8,359 nt of DNA. Source: an uncultured Polyangiaceae bacterium. Its GTDB lineage: Bacteria > Myxococcota_A > Polyangia > Polyangiales > Houyiibacteriaceae. Below the pieces are notes generated by a model. The model had not been told where the DNA came from. It saw only the letters and a list, made by a program, of their open reading frames with translations, and searched no databases. This document shows, in pieces, positions 1 through 6,353 of the stretch. A program made the translations under genes and the position numbers. The stretch lies in NCBI GenBank assembly GCA_947258625.1, contig CAMYJN010000075.1, positions 1 to 8,359 of the forward strand, written 5' to 3'. Numbering within the stretch: the first letter of the stretch is position 1; every line of letters begins with the position of its first letter.

Positions 1-654
1 CATCAGGTCGATGGGTTGCAGCTCCCCGAGCTTGAATTGCTCGAGGGTCATGAACAGGGCGTCTGGCAGGTTCGCCACGATGCCCGCGAAAATGATGAGC
101 GAAATGCCGTTTCCAAGGCCGCGCTCGGTGATCTGCTCGCCGAGCCACATCAGGAACGAAGTGCCGGTCGTGAGCGCGAGCACCGTCATTAAGCGGAAGC
201 TCCAGCCCGGCTCGGCGACGATGTCACCCGCTGTCGAGCTTTCGTTCCAGCCCTCCCAAAGCATTGCGAGGCCCATACTCTGAAAAATACTTAGCCCGAC
301 CGTCCCGTAGCGCGTGTACTGGTTGATTTTGCGCTGGCCCGCCTCGCCTTCCTTGCGAAGCTCCATGAGCGAGGGCACCACGACCGTCATCAGCGACAAG
401 ATGATGCTCGCCGAAACGTAGGGCATGATGTTGAGCGCGAAAATCGAAGCCTGCTCGAGCGCACCACCCGAGAACAGGTTGAACATGCTCAAGAAGCCGC
501 CCGATTGCCCGGCCACGTACTTCCGCATGGCCGACCGATCGACGCCGGGTGTCGTAACGAAAATCCCGATGCGATAGACGGCGAGCATTCCCAAGGTGAA
601 GAGAATGCGGCGACGGAGCTCGGGGATTCGAAAGATGTTGGCGACGGTGCTCAT
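1..654 (-). CDS. secY: SecY, Sec translocon pore subunit (5' half, runs off the left edge)
   Basis: SecY forms the protein-conducting channel of the inner membrane with SecE and SecG, accepting substrates from SecA or docked ribosomes. The window holds codons 1–218 of a family that is usually about 430–450 residues; the cut is the window edge, not a mutation. Visible are a basic cytoplasmic N-terminus (RIPELRRR, 9–16), TM1 at about 17–35, the plug/TM2 region with [11 protein letters not shown] (75–85), a basic loop [19 protein letters not shown] (100–118), TM3 at about 119–135, TM4 at about 155–171, and the SecY signature [16 protein letters not shown] (172–187). The ATG at 654 gives the normal family N-terminus. 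It lies 20 bases after rplO. Oddities: no clear Shine-Dalgarno sequence before the start, and N75 and S87 stand where Gly and Gln are usual around TM2. Identity is secure. Confidence 0.97.
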   Translation of the reverse strand, partial: MSTVANIFRIPELRRRILFTLGMLAVYRIGIFVTTPGVDRSAMRKYVAGQSGGFLSMFNLFSGGALEQASIFALNIMPYVSASIILSLMTVVVPSLMELRKEGEAGQRKINQYTRYGTVGLSIFQSMGLAMLWEGWNESSTAGDIVAEPGWSFRLMTVLALTTGTSFLMWLGEQITERGLGNGISLIIFAGIVANLPDALFMTLEQFKLGELQPIDLM

Positions 655-674
655 GGCTTGCTACGTGCTTTCGG
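655..674 (-). other. rplO–secY spacer without a Shine-Dalgarno motif
   Basis: This 20-base gap is the widest in the window. Read on the minus strand it is CCGAAAGCACGTAGCAAGCC followed by the secY ATG. It has no GGAG or GAGG core, unlike most other junctions here, and no inverted repeat long enough for a terminator. It therefore probably does not end the transcript; secY translation may instead depend on coupling to rplO or on a non-SD start. The AGGAGG at 677–682 is on the plus strand and does not serve secY. Confidence 0.6.
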
Positions 675-1157
675 TTAGGAGGCAGGCGCGGCGACCACTA
701 GCTCGACCGTACCGCCCGCTTTCTCGATCTTCTGCGTGGCAGTCGCGCTAGCAGCGTGGACCTTGACGGTGAGAGCCCTGTCTAGCTCGCCATCGCCGAG
801 AACCTTGATGATGTCCACTTTGCGCTTGATGAGGCCAGCTTTGCGCAGGGCCGCCTCGTCGACGGTGGCCCCGGCATCGAAACGAGCCAGGTCCTTCACG
901 TTGACCGTCCCTACCGTCTTGGTGAACGGATTGACGAAGCCGCGCTTCGGAATGCGTCGGTACAGCGGCATCTGCCCGCCTTCGAAGCCGAGCTTGCTGA
1001 AGTTGCCGGGATGTCTCGCCTTTTGGCCCTTCTGGCCGTGGCCAGCGGTCTTGCCCAGGCCTGAGCCCGGGCCGCGTCCTTTGCGTCGCTTTCCCCGGAC
1101 GGCGCCCGCAGCGGGGCGGAGCCGGGAAAGGATTGGCGTCTTACTCTGCTCACTCAT
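675..1157 (-). CDS. rplO: 50S ribosomal protein L15
   Basis: L15 is a late-assembling 50S protein that binds 23S rRNA through a long basic N-terminal arm. The arm is visible as RGKRRKGRGPGSGLGKTAGHG (21–41) followed by GQKGQKAR and the GFEGGQMPLYRRIPKRGF segment (58–74), both hallmarks of the family. The C-terminal globular half includes VDIIKVLGDGELD (114–126). Length is 160 residues, slightly above the usual 144–150. I chose the ATG at 1157 (MSEQSK) rather than an in-frame TTG at 1169, because GAGG sits 6 bases before the ATG. This start overlaps the rpmD stop by 8 bases (ATGAGTGA), a coupled arrangement. The stop is TAA, and secY follows. Confidence 0.97.
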   Translation of the reverse strand: MSEQSKTPILSRLRPAAGAVRGKRRKGRGPGSGLGKTAGHGQKGQKARHPGNFSKLGFEGGQMPLYRRIPKRGFVNPFTKTVGTVNVKDLARFDAGATVDEAALRKAGLIKRKVDIIKVLGDGELDRALTVKVHAASATATQKIEKAGGTVELVVAAPAS

Positions 1158-1341
1158 TGACTTCCTCAACTTCGACGAGATGGAGCACCTTTTTGACCAT
1201 GCCGCGGAACGAAGGGGTGTTGTCGACCACGACGTTCGTGTTCATTCCATGCAAGCCGAGCCCCCGGAGAACTCGCCGCTGCTTGTCCATCCGCCCGATT
1301 TCGCTTTTCACCTGGGTCACTTTGAGTTTCTTCGCGCTCAT
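1150..1341 (-). CDS. rpmD: 50S ribosomal protein L30
   Basis: L30 is a small non-essential-type 50S protein binding 23S rRNA. The 63-residue product has the whole bacterial L30 fold: strand KLKVTQVKSEIGR (5–17), helix with RRVLRGLGLHGMN (22–34), VVVDNTPSFRGMVKKV (37–52) and the final strand HLVEVEE. The ATG at 1341 is preceded by GAGG 5 bases upstream. rpsE ends 11 bases earlier, and the stop overlaps the rplO start by 8 bases. The length is normal for bacteria (about 58–63). Confidence 0.96.
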   Translation of the reverse strand: MSAKKLKVTQVKSEIGRMDKQRRVLRGLGLHGMNTNVVVDNTPSFRGMVKKVLHLVEVEEVNE

Positions 1342-1352
1342 GACTGCCTCTC

Positions 1353-1940
1353 TTACGATGCGCTTGCCTCCGCAGGCGCTTCGTCAGGCTCGGCGGCGGG
1401 ACGTTCCGCCTTGGGCCCATGCTCGTACTGTTGAATGTCTCCCTTGCGACGACCGCGCCGGCTGGCCACCTCGGCCGGCGACTCCAGCTTTTTGAGCGCG
1501 GCTACGGTGGCGTTGACCACGTTGTAGGGATTCGTCGTGCCGAGGATCTTCGCCAAGACGTCTTTGACGCCCGCTGCTTCAAGTACCGGGCGCATCGCAC
1601 CGCCGGCGATGACTCCAGTCCCTTCGGACGCGGGACGCAAGACGATGCGGCCGGCGCCCGAGTGCCCAACGATCTTGTGGGGAATGGTTCGACCCGTCAG
1701 AGGAACCTTGAACAAGTTCTTCTTGGCAGCCTCAGTACCCTTGCGAATCGATTCGGGGACCTCTTTAGCCTTGCCCATGCCGACACCAACGTGGCCATTG
1801 CTGTCACCCACGACGACCAGTGCGCTGAAGCTGAAACGCCGGCCGCCTTTGACGACCTTGGCCACGCGGTTGATGAAGATCACCCGTTCGGTGAGATCGT
1901 CGAGTGAGCTTGGATCGATGATTTGGTCTTTGTATGCCAT
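1353..1940 (-). CDS. rpsE: 30S ribosomal protein S5
   Basis: S5 sits at the mRNA entry side of the 30S subunit with S3 and S4 and affects decoding accuracy. Residues 16–79 are the S5 N-terminal (dsRBD-like) domain with [20 protein letters not shown]; the loop at 30–34, where spectinomycin-resistance changes map in other bacteria, looks wild type. [18 protein letters not shown] (57–73) and the C-terminal fold with [20 protein letters not shown] (95–114) and [12 protein letters not shown] (134–145) follow. The family core ends near residue 160. The last 35 residues add a basic stretch (RRGRRKGD) and an Ala/Pro/Glu-rich tail ending EAPAEASAS, giving 195 residues against about 166 in E. coli. The start is ATG with GAGG 5 bases upstream, overlapping the rplR stop codon. 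Confidence 0.97.
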   Translation of the reverse strand: MAYKDQIIDPSSLDDLTERVIFINRVAKVVKGGRRFSFSALVVVGDSNGHVGVGMGKAKEVPESIRKGTEAAKKNLFKVPLTGRTIPHKIVGHSGAGRIVLRPASEGTGVIAGGAMRPVLEAAGVKDVLAKILGTTNPYNVVNATVAALKKLESPAEVASRRGRRKGDIQQYEHGPKAERPAAEPDEAPAEASAS

Positions 1941-1947
1941 CTCGTCC

Positions 1948-2292
1948 TCAGAACTTCAGACCGGCTTCGCGCGCCGATTCCGCTAGTGCGCGAACGCGCC
2001 CGTGATATTGGTAGCCGCCACGGTCAAACACGACCTGCTCGACACCTTTGTCGATGCATGCCTTGGCCACCGCGCTGCCGACCGACTTCGCGACGTCGAC
2101 TTTGTTTCCATCGCTCGACTTCGTGACGCTGGACGCATGGGCAATCGTGGTGCCCTGCGTGTCGTCGATGACCTGCGCGTAAATGTGCTTGGCGCTGCGA
2201 AACACCGCAAGCCGGGGCCGCGCGGAGGTGCCTTGCACCTTCTTACGAATCCTCAGCTTGCGACGAGTGCGCCCTGTGAGTTTCTGCTGCAT
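1948..2292 (-). CDS. rplR: 50S ribosomal protein L18
   Basis: L18 binds 5S rRNA together with L5 and helps place it in the central protuberance. The 114-residue product has the basic N-terminal arm [16 protein letters not shown] (7–22), then [20 protein letters not shown] (26–45), and the C-terminal signature [24 protein letters not shown] (89–112). Length is normal (E. coli 117). The ATG starts 2 bases after the rplF TGA. Its likely SD is a GGAG inside the last codons of rplF. Its own TGA stop overlaps the GAGG that serves rpsE. Confidence 0.97.
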   Translation of the reverse strand: MQQKLTGRTRRKLRIRKKVQGTSARPRLAVFRSAKHIYAQVIDDTQGTTIAHASSVTKSSDGNKVDVAKSVGSAVAKACIDKGVEQVVFDRGGYQYHGRVRALAESAREAGLKF

Positions 2293-2294
2293 GA

Positions 2295-2888
2295 TCAGAC
2301 TCCAGCCTTTCCGGCCTTGCCAGCCTTCTCTTTAATGCGCTCGCCGGTGTAGCGAACGCCTTTGCCGTTGTAGGGCTCCGGGGGTCGCATCTGACGAATC
2401 CGCGCCGCGATCCGGCCGACCAATTGTTTGTCGGGCGACTCGAGATGAACCCGTGGGAACTTGGTGCCGGCCTCGTCGATCGTCTCCACCTTGACGGTGA
2501 CCGCCTTGGGGATGTCGATGACGGGCTGATGGGAGAGCCCTACCGTCATCTTGAGTTGGTCGTTCTTGAATTCCGCTCGGTAACCAACGCCGCGGAAATC
2601 GAGCGAGCGCTTGTAACCATTGGCGACGCCCTCCACCATGTTGCGGAGAATCGCGCGGGTCAGGCCCTGGTACTGAAGGCCCGTCTTGCCGGCGCCAGGT
2701 GCAGGCCGGACCGTGAGCACGCCCTCATCCTGAGTGACGACGACCTCCGGACGAAGGGTCTGGCTGAGCTCGCCCTTGGGGCCCTTGGCCTTGATGTCGC
2801 GTCCGCTGATCGAAATCTGCACGCCCTTGGCGACTTCGACCGGCTTCTTGCCGTTTCTGGATTGCTTCCCTGTGTGTGTCTCGGTCAT
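2295..2888 (-). CDS. rplF: 50S ribosomal protein L6
   Basis: L6 lies near the sarcin-ricin loop and the factor-binding region of the 50S subunit. The product has two L6 repeats (about 20–93 and 94–180): [15 protein letters not shown] (13–27), KGPKGELS (35–42), then FRGVGYRAE (98–106) and the family signature [13 protein letters not shown] (168–180). It has 197 residues against 177 in E. coli, because of about 11 extra N-terminal residues before the usual SRxGKKP start and a Lys-Ala-Gly tail. I chose the ATG at 2888, which overlaps the rpsH stop as TGATG and has GAGG 7 bases upstream, over an in-frame GTG at 2903. Asn12 replaces the Ile usual in SRIGKKP. Confidence 0.97.
   Translation of the reverse strand: MTETHTGKQSRNGKKPVEVAKGVQISISGRDIKAKGPKGELSQTLRPEVVVTQDEGVLTVRPAPGAGKTGLQYQGLTRAILRNMVEGVANGYKRSLDFRGVGYRAEFKNDQLKMTVGLSHQPVIDIPKAVTVKVETIDEAGTKFPRVHLESPDKQLVGRIAARIRQMRPPEPYNGKGVRYTGERIKEKAGKAGKAGV
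2301..2327 (-). repeat. Three-unit 9-base micro-repeat in the rplF tail (Lys-Ala-Gly x3)
   Basis: On the minus strand the codons read AAGGCTGGC, AAGGCCGGA, AAGGCTGGA, giving KAGKAGKAG just before the final Val and stop of L6. The units differ only at third codon positions. The last unit also supplies the GGAG that lies about 9 bases before the rplR ATG. Confidence 0.85.
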
Positions 2889-3280
2889 CACCAAACCTCG
2901 CACAGCACCTCGCCGCCGACCCGCTTATCGCGAGCAGCACGGCCGGTCATGATGCCAACGGACGTCGAGAGAATTGCGACGCCCATGCCGTTTTGGACAC
3001 GTGGAATGTCATGGTGACCCACGTAGAACCGCCGTCCCGGGCGGCTCGCACGACGCATGCCCACGAACGCGCTCTGGCGGTCGCGACCGTATTTGAGGAA
3101 AATCGTGAGGCTCTTCTGGACCCCGTCTTCCACACGGTAATCGTCGATGTAGCCCTCTTGCTTGAGAATCTCGGCGAGCTGCGCCTTGAGCTTCGACGAG
3201 GGTAGAACGGTGTGTTCGTGCTGAGCCTGTGCGGCGTTGCGGATGCGCGTCAGCATGTCAGCGATTGGATCGGTCATCAT
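2888..3280 (-). CDS. rpsH: 30S ribosomal protein S8
   Basis: S8 is a primary binder of the 16S rRNA central domain; in E. coli it also represses its own operon by binding the mRNA near the rplE start. The 130-residue protein shows the N-terminal domain [15 protein letters not shown] (2–16), [20 protein letters not shown] (26–45) and the C-terminal signature [13 protein letters not shown] (100–112), ending GGEVLCEVW. Two ATGs are adjacent (3280 and 3277). The SD spacing (7 bases) favours the first, while the family usually starts at MTDP, so one residue is uncertain. The upstream SD is the strongest in the window. Its TGA overlaps the rplF ATG by one base. Confidence 0.97.
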   Translation of the reverse strand: MMTDPIADMLTRIRNAAQAQHEHTVLPSSKLKAQLAEILKQEGYIDDYRVEDGVQKSLTIFLKYGRDRQSAFVGMRRASRPGRRFYVGHHDIPRVQNGMGVAILSTSVGIMTGRAARDKRVGGEVLCEVW

Positions 3281-3285
3281 GACTG

Positions 3286-3295
3286 CACCTCCTTA
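3286..3295 (-). promoter_or_regulatory. Ten-base perfect Shine-Dalgarno sequence of rpsH, overlapping the rpsN stop
   Basis: The minus strand reads TAAGGAGGTG, an uninterrupted complement to the usual 3' end of bacterial 16S rRNA (CACCUCCUUA). Its first three bases are the TAA stop codon of rpsN. The AGGAGG core is 7 bases before the ATG at 3280 and 10 before the ATG at 3277. A ribosome finishing S14 stops directly on the site, so re-initiation at rpsH is likely. Confidence 0.85.
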
Positions 3296-3478
3296 CCAGC
3301 TCGATTTCGTGAGGCCCGGGATGTCACCCGAAAGCCCGTATTTACGGAGACAGATGCGGCACATCTCGAACTTGCGGTAGTAGCCCCGTGGGCGTCCGCA
3401 GACCTTGCAGCGATTCCGTTGTCGCACCGAGAATTTCGGTGTCTTTTCCATTTTTGCAAACGCGCGCTTACTAGCCAT
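3293..3478 (-). CDS. rpsN: 30S ribosomal protein S14, zinc-binding type
   Basis: S14 binds the head of the 30S subunit near S3, S10 and S19. This is the short zinc-ribbon form, 61 residues, with C24-x2-C27-x12-C40-x2-C43 as the four expected zinc ligands. [15 protein letters not shown] (23–37) and [22 protein letters not shown] (40–61) match the family well. E. coli-type S14 is about 100 residues and lacks these cysteines. The start ([12 protein letters not shown]) is ATG with GAGG 6 bases upstream; the first 10 residues before MEKTPKF are only loosely conserved in the family. A second in-frame ATG at Met10 is possible but lacks an SD as good. Confidence 0.97.
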   Translation of the reverse strand: MASKRAFAKMEKTPKFSVRQRNRCKVCGRPRGYYRKFEMCRICLRKYGLSGDIPGLTKSSW

Positions 3479-3487
3479 CTGCGTCCT

Positions 3488-4039
3488 CTAATTCCTGAAC
3501 GGCATGCCGAGCGACTTCAGCAAGGCACGTCCCTGTTCGTCAGTTTCTGCCGTGGTAACAAAGGTCACGTTCATGCCCTTGATACGATCGATTTTGTCAT
3601 AGTTGATCTCTGGGAAGACGATCTGCTCGCGAATGCCGAGCGTGTAGTTGCCACGGCCGTCGAATGCCTTCGGGCTGATGCCCTTGAAGTCACGCGTACG
3701 CGGCAAAGCGATCGAAACTAGTCGATCGACGAAGTCGTACATCTGCTCGCCGCGAAGCGTCACCATCACGCCAATCGGCATCCCCTCGCGAAGCTTGAAG
3801 CTAGCGATCGACTTTTTGGCACGCGTGACGATGGGCTTGCGGCCGGTAATTGCCGTGAGCTCCTGGACGGCCGATTCGATCAGCTTGGCGTTCTGCACGG
3901 CCTCGCCGAGGCCCATGTTGATGATGACTCGCTCCAGCTTCGGAACCTGCATGATGTTCCGGAAGCTAAAGTCCTTCATCAACTGAGGGATGATCTCTTC
4001 TTTGTATTTCTTGCGGAGTCGCGGTTCGTATTCACTCAT
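3488..4039 (-). CDS. rplE: 50S ribosomal protein L5
   Basis: L5 binds 5S rRNA and forms part of the central protuberance, making an inter-subunit bridge. The 183-residue protein (E. coli 179) shows all family blocks: [14 protein letters not shown] (7–20), [16 protein letters not shown] (32–47), [25 protein letters not shown] (66–90), [11 protein letters not shown] (112–122), [15 protein letters not shown] (131–145) and the C-terminal [20 protein letters not shown] (155–174). ATG start with GAGG 5 bases upstream that overlaps the rplX TGA. Only 7 bases separate it from rplX, and I could not recognise an E. coli-like S8-binding mRNA structure at this junction by eye. Confidence 0.98.
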   Translation of the reverse strand: MSEYEPRLRKKYKEEIIPQLMKDFSFRNIMQVPKLERVIINMGLGEAVQNAKLIESAVQELTAITGRKPIVTRAKKSIASFKLREGMPIGVMVTLRGEQMYDFVDRLVSIALPRTRDFKGISPKAFDGRGNYTLGIREQIVFPEINYDKIDRIKGMNVTFVTTAETDEQGRALLKSLGMPFRN

Positions 4040-4046
4040 GACGACC

Positions 4047-4364
4047 TCAATCCAGGACCGAGCCGCTCTTCACGGCCACGCGAACGCGTTTGTTAGGGTC
4101 CTTCTTGTCGGCTTCGATGCGGACGCGGGTGCGCTCTTCGGTCTTCGGGTCGACCAGCATCACGTTGGAGGCATGAATCGGCATCTCTTTTTCGACGATG
4201 CCGGCCTCTTTGAAACGACGCGGGCTTTGGTGCCGCTTCACTCGATTGACCCCCTCGACGAGGATCAAGTCCGCTCGGACGACCTGGAGCACGCGCCCCT
4301 TTTCACCGCGATCTTTGCCTGCAATGACCTGAACCAGGTCACCCTTTTTGATTCGCGCAGTCAT
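4047..4364 (-). CDS. rplX: 50S ribosomal protein L24
   Basis: L24 is an assembly-initiating 50S protein near the exit tunnel. The 105-residue product has the KOW motif at 6–28: [18 protein letters not shown], with the invariant Gly at 20 and the charged loop. It is followed by [13 protein letters not shown] (37–49) and [19 protein letters not shown] (55–73), typical of the family. I chose the ATG at 4364 rather than the in-frame GTG one codon upstream: it forms a TGATG overlap with the rplN stop and has GGAGG exactly 7 bases upstream. The length matches E. coli (104). Confidence 0.97.
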   Translation of the reverse strand: MTARIKKGDLVQVIAGKDRGEKGRVLQVVRADLILVEGVNRVKRHQSPRRFKEAGIVEKEMPIHASNVMLVDPKTEERTRVRIEADKKDPNKRVRVAVKSGSVLD

Positions 4365-4732
4365 CACACCACCTCCGGCGCGAGAGAAACGATCTTCATG
4401 AAGCGTTTCGCACGAAGCTCGCGAGCGACGGGCCCAAAAATGCGGGTTCCGATGGGCTCGTTGTCCTTGGTGATGAGCACGGCGCTGTTCGTGTCGAACT
4501 TGATGTAGGTACCGTCCGGACGCTGGTACTCACGCTTGGTGCGCACCACGACCGCGCGGGCAACCTCGCCCTTCTTCACGCGAGCGGTCGGAAGGGCTTC
4601 CTTCACCGAGACGACGATGACGTCGCCGAGGCCGGCGTACCGACGACGCGAACCGCCGAGCACCTTGATGCAGGAAACTCGCTTCGCGCCGCTGTTGTCG
4701 GCCACATCCAGCTGTGTTTCTGTCTGGATCAT
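4364..4732 (-). CDS. rplN: 50S ribosomal protein L14
   Basis: L14 is a near-invariant 50S protein at the subunit interface, binding 23S rRNA with L19 and taking part in an inter-subunit bridge. Length is 122 residues, normal for the family. Visible blocks are [17 protein letters not shown] (1–17), CIKVLGGS (21–28), [13 protein letters not shown] (36–48), the signature [19 protein letters not shown] (59–77) with FDTNSAVLI (79–87), and [10 protein letters not shown] (98–107). The C-terminus ends PEVV, whose codons contain the rplX SD. The start is 2 bases after rpsQ. In E. coli this gene opens the separate spc operon; here there is no room for a promoter in the spacer. Confidence 0.98.
   Translation of the reverse strand: MIQTETQLDVADNSGAKRVSCIKVLGGSRRRYAGLGDVIVVSVKEALPTARVKKGEVARAVVVRTKREYQRPDGTYIKFDTNSAVLITKDNEPIGTRIFGPVARELRAKRFMKIVSLAPEVV
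4371..4380 (-). promoter_or_regulatory. rplX ribosome-binding site encoded in the rplN C-terminus
   Basis: The minus strand reads CGCCGGAGGT, with GGAGG 7 bases before the rplX ATG. The same ten bases recur before rplN at 4739–4748 at the same distance. It is translated as part of Ala-Pro-Glu-Val at the end of L14. Confidence 0.75.
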
Positions 4733-4734
4733 CG

Positions 4735-5052
4735 TTATACCTCCGGCGGCCTCTCGATGAGGCGCACGACCTCCCAGCGCTTCGTCTTGCTGCGCGGGCG
4801 ACAGGCGCGAATCTCCACGACGTCGTTCTTGCGGTACTCGTTGGCCTCGTCGTGCGCATGGAACTTCTTCTTGCGCTTGACGTACTTCCCGTAGAACGGG
4901 TCACGGGCGCGGCGGATGACCTCCACCACGATGGTCTGTTGGACTCGGCCCTCGGTCTGCGTCTCGTTTACGACGCGTCCGACCAAGCGACGGCGGCGGC
5001 CACGCTCCTTGGTGGCTTTCGGTGTCGGTTGTCCTGGCTCAGCAGCAGTCAT
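4735..5052 (-). CDS. rpsQ: 30S ribosomal protein S17
   Basis: S17 is a primary 16S rRNA binder with an OB fold in the body of the 30S subunit. The core begins near residue 19 ([16 protein letters not shown]) and runs through [28 protein letters not shown] (42–69) to the signature [18 protein letters not shown] (76–93), where most members have GD and PLS. At 105 residues it is longer than the usual 80–90, because of an N-terminal extension of about 18 residues rich in Pro, Lys and Thr. The ATG has AAGGAG upstream, made from the last Lys-Glu codons of rpmC. A shorter start is not offered by an in-frame ATG. The C-terminus ends PPEV, encoding the rplN SD. Confidence 0.96.
   Translation of the reverse strand: MTAAEPGQPTPKATKERGRRRRLVGRVVNETQTEGRVQQTIVVEVIRRARDPFYGKYVKRKKKFHAHDEANEYRKNDVVEIRACRPRSKTKRWEVVRLIERPPEV
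4739..4748 (-). promoter_or_regulatory. rplN ribosome-binding site encoded in the rpsQ C-terminus
   Basis: CGCCGGAGGT on the minus strand, with GGAGG 7 bases before the rplN ATG. It codes for the Pro-Glu-Val end of S17 and is a ten-base copy of the site before rplX. Confidence 0.75.
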
Positions 5053-5058
5053 GGCCGA

Positions 5059-5265
5059 TCACTCCTTGCTCGCCGCTTCGGCGCGGCGCTCGGTGAGAAT
5101 GGTTTTCACGCGGGCTAGATCCCGGCGAAGCTTCTGAATCGAGCTCGTGTCGTCGAGCTGATTGGTGTGATTGTCGAAGCGCGCCTTCCAGAGCTGGCGT
5201 CGCAAGTCGCCCTCGATGACCGAAAGCTCTTCGAGAGTGTTCGTACGAATGTCTTCTGGCTTCAT
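5059..5265 (-). CDS. rpmC: 50S ribosomal protein L29
   Basis: L29 is a small helical-hairpin protein next to L23 at the tunnel exit, close to the docking site for trigger factor and SRP. The 68 residues show the two-helix pattern: [31 protein letters not shown] (13–43) and a second helix carrying the family motif [19 protein letters not shown] (43–61). The ATG overlaps the rplP stop as ATGA; a GGAG lies 8 bases upstream. Its final Lys-Glu codons plus TGA form the AAGGAG motif used by rpsQ. Confidence 0.96.
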   Translation of the reverse strand: MKPEDIRTNTLEELSVIEGDLRRQLWKARFDNHTNQLDDTSSIQKLRRDLARVKTILTERRAEAASKE

Positions 5266-5678
5266 AGCTCAGTCTCCCTCGAACGGAACGTCGTCTTGAG
5301 CGGGAGCTTGTGGGCGGCGAGTGCGAACGCCTCGCGAGCGATGTCCTCGGGCACGCCCTGGATTTCGTACAGCATGCGACCGGGCCTGATGACTGCCACC
5401 CAGCCTTCGACGCTACCCTTGCCCTTACCCATGCGAGTTTCGAGCGGCTTTTTGGTGATCGGCTTGTCCGGGAAGATTCGGATGAAGAGCTGACCCTGAC
5501 GCTTCACCTTTCGCTGAATCGTCATACGAGCCGCTTCGATCTGTCGCTGGCTAATTCGGCCGGGCTCGAGCGCCTGCAGTCCGAAGTCGCCAAACGAGAT
5601 CTTGCCGCCTCGGTAGGCCTTGCCGCGCATACGGCCCTTCATCTGTTTTCGGAACTTGGTTTTCTTTGGTTGAAGCAT
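5262..5678 (-). CDS. rplP: 50S ribosomal protein L16
   Basis: L16 organises helices near the A-site of the 50S subunit and contacts the tRNA elbow. The 138-residue product matches the family throughout: [16 protein letters not shown] (1–16), [25 protein letters not shown] (27–51), [12 protein letters not shown] (67–78), the loop [20 protein letters not shown] (81–100), and [19 protein letters not shown] (111–129). R82 corresponds to the arginine of E. coli L16 (R81) that is hydroxylated there; whether it is modified here cannot be told. ATG start with TAAGGA 6 bases upstream, overlapping the rpsC stop. The stop overlaps the rpmC start by 4 bases. Confidence 0.98.
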   Translation of the reverse strand: MLQPKKTKFRKQMKGRMRGKAYRGGKISFGDFGLQALEPGRISQRQIEAARMTIQRKVKRQGQLFIRIFPDKPITKKPLETRMGKGKGSVEGWVAVIRPGRMLYEIQGVPEDIAREAFALAAHKLPLKTTFRSRETEL

Positions 5679-5687
5679 GGCTCGTCC

Positions 5688-6350
5688 TTAGACCCGGGCT
5701 CCCATGGCCCCTGCACCTGGGCGATGCGGAAGCTGCTCGCCTTTGAAAATCCAACATTTGATGCCGACGGTGCCGGCCTTGGTGTGCGCCGTGACCTCGC
5801 CGTAATCGATGTCGGCCCGAAGCGTGTGAAGCGGCACGCGGCCCTCGCGGTACCACTCGGTACGCGCGATTTCCGCACCGCCGAGACGACCACCAGCCGT
5901 GACGCGGATTCCCTTCACGCCGAACTTCATCGCCGTCTGCACGGCCTTTTTCATCGCGCGCCGAAAAGCGACACGACGCTCGAGCTGCGTTGCGATGTTC
6001 TCTGCGACGAGCTGTGCGTTCGTCTCGGCCTTGCGAACCTCTTGGATGTCGAGGAACAGCTCGTTCTCCGTCAGCTTCTGAAGGTCTGCCTTGAGCTGCT
6101 CGACGCCAGCGCCGCGCTTGCCGATGATGATGCCTGGGCGCGAGGTGTAGATGACCACCTTGGCCTTGTTCGCAGCGCGCTCCATTTCGATGTCTGCGAT
6201 GCCCGCGTGTGCGAACTTCTTTCGGATGACGCGCTTGAGCTTCAGGTCTTCATGAAGCCACTTGGCGTAGTTTTTGTCCTCGTACCACTTGGACTTCCAC
6301 GTCTTTACGACGCCGAGACGGAACCCATAAGGATGTACTTTCTGACCCAC
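5688..6350 (-). CDS. rpsC: 30S ribosomal protein S3
   Basis: S3 forms the mRNA entry channel with S4 and S5 and contributes to ribosomal helicase activity. The start block [13 protein letters not shown] (2–14) is classical. The KH type-2 domain carries the GxxG loop G77-K-R-G80 in [13 protein letters not shown]. The C-terminal domain has [15 protein letters not shown] (124–138), keeping the Arg-Arg…Lys residues (130, 131, 134) equivalent to those linked to helicase activity in E. coli, and [27 protein letters not shown] (153–179). Length is 220 (E. coli 233). The start is GTG, the only certain non-ATG start here, 3 bases after the rplV stop and preceded only by a weak purine stretch (GGGGAAGAGAG). 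Confidence 0.98.
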   Translation of the reverse strand: MGQKVHPYGFRLGVVKTWKSKWYEDKNYAKWLHEDLKLKRVIRKKFAHAGIADIEMERAANKAKVVIYTSRPGIIIGKRGAGVEQLKADLQKLTENELFLDIQEVRKAETNAQLVAENIATQLERRVAFRRAMKKAVQTAMKFGVKGIRVTAGGRLGGAEIARTEWYREGRVPLHTLRADIDYGEVTAHTKAGTVGIKCWIFKGEQLPHRPGAGAMGARV

Positions 6351-6353
6351 GCT

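Noticed and set aside
655..680. Possible terminator between rplO and secY
   Set aside because: No GC-rich inverted repeat followed by a T run is visible in the 20-base gap; rplO–secY cotranscription is the usual arrangement.
675..682. TTAGGAGG on the plus strand, resembling a strong ribosome-binding site
   Set aside because: It is the reverse complement of the last rplO codon and stop. No supported plus-strand gene starts within a useful distance.
736..1434. Plus-strand open frame of 232 codons opposite rplO, rpmD and the end of rpsE
   Set aside because: It lies wholly antisense to three well-conserved genes and resembles no protein I recognise; it is a codon-bias shadow.
4040..4049. E. coli-like S8 repressor site at the rplX–rplE junction
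   Set aside because: The spacer is only 7 bases, and I could not recognise the bulged S8 helix in the flanking codons by eye; a covariance-model search would be needed to claim it.
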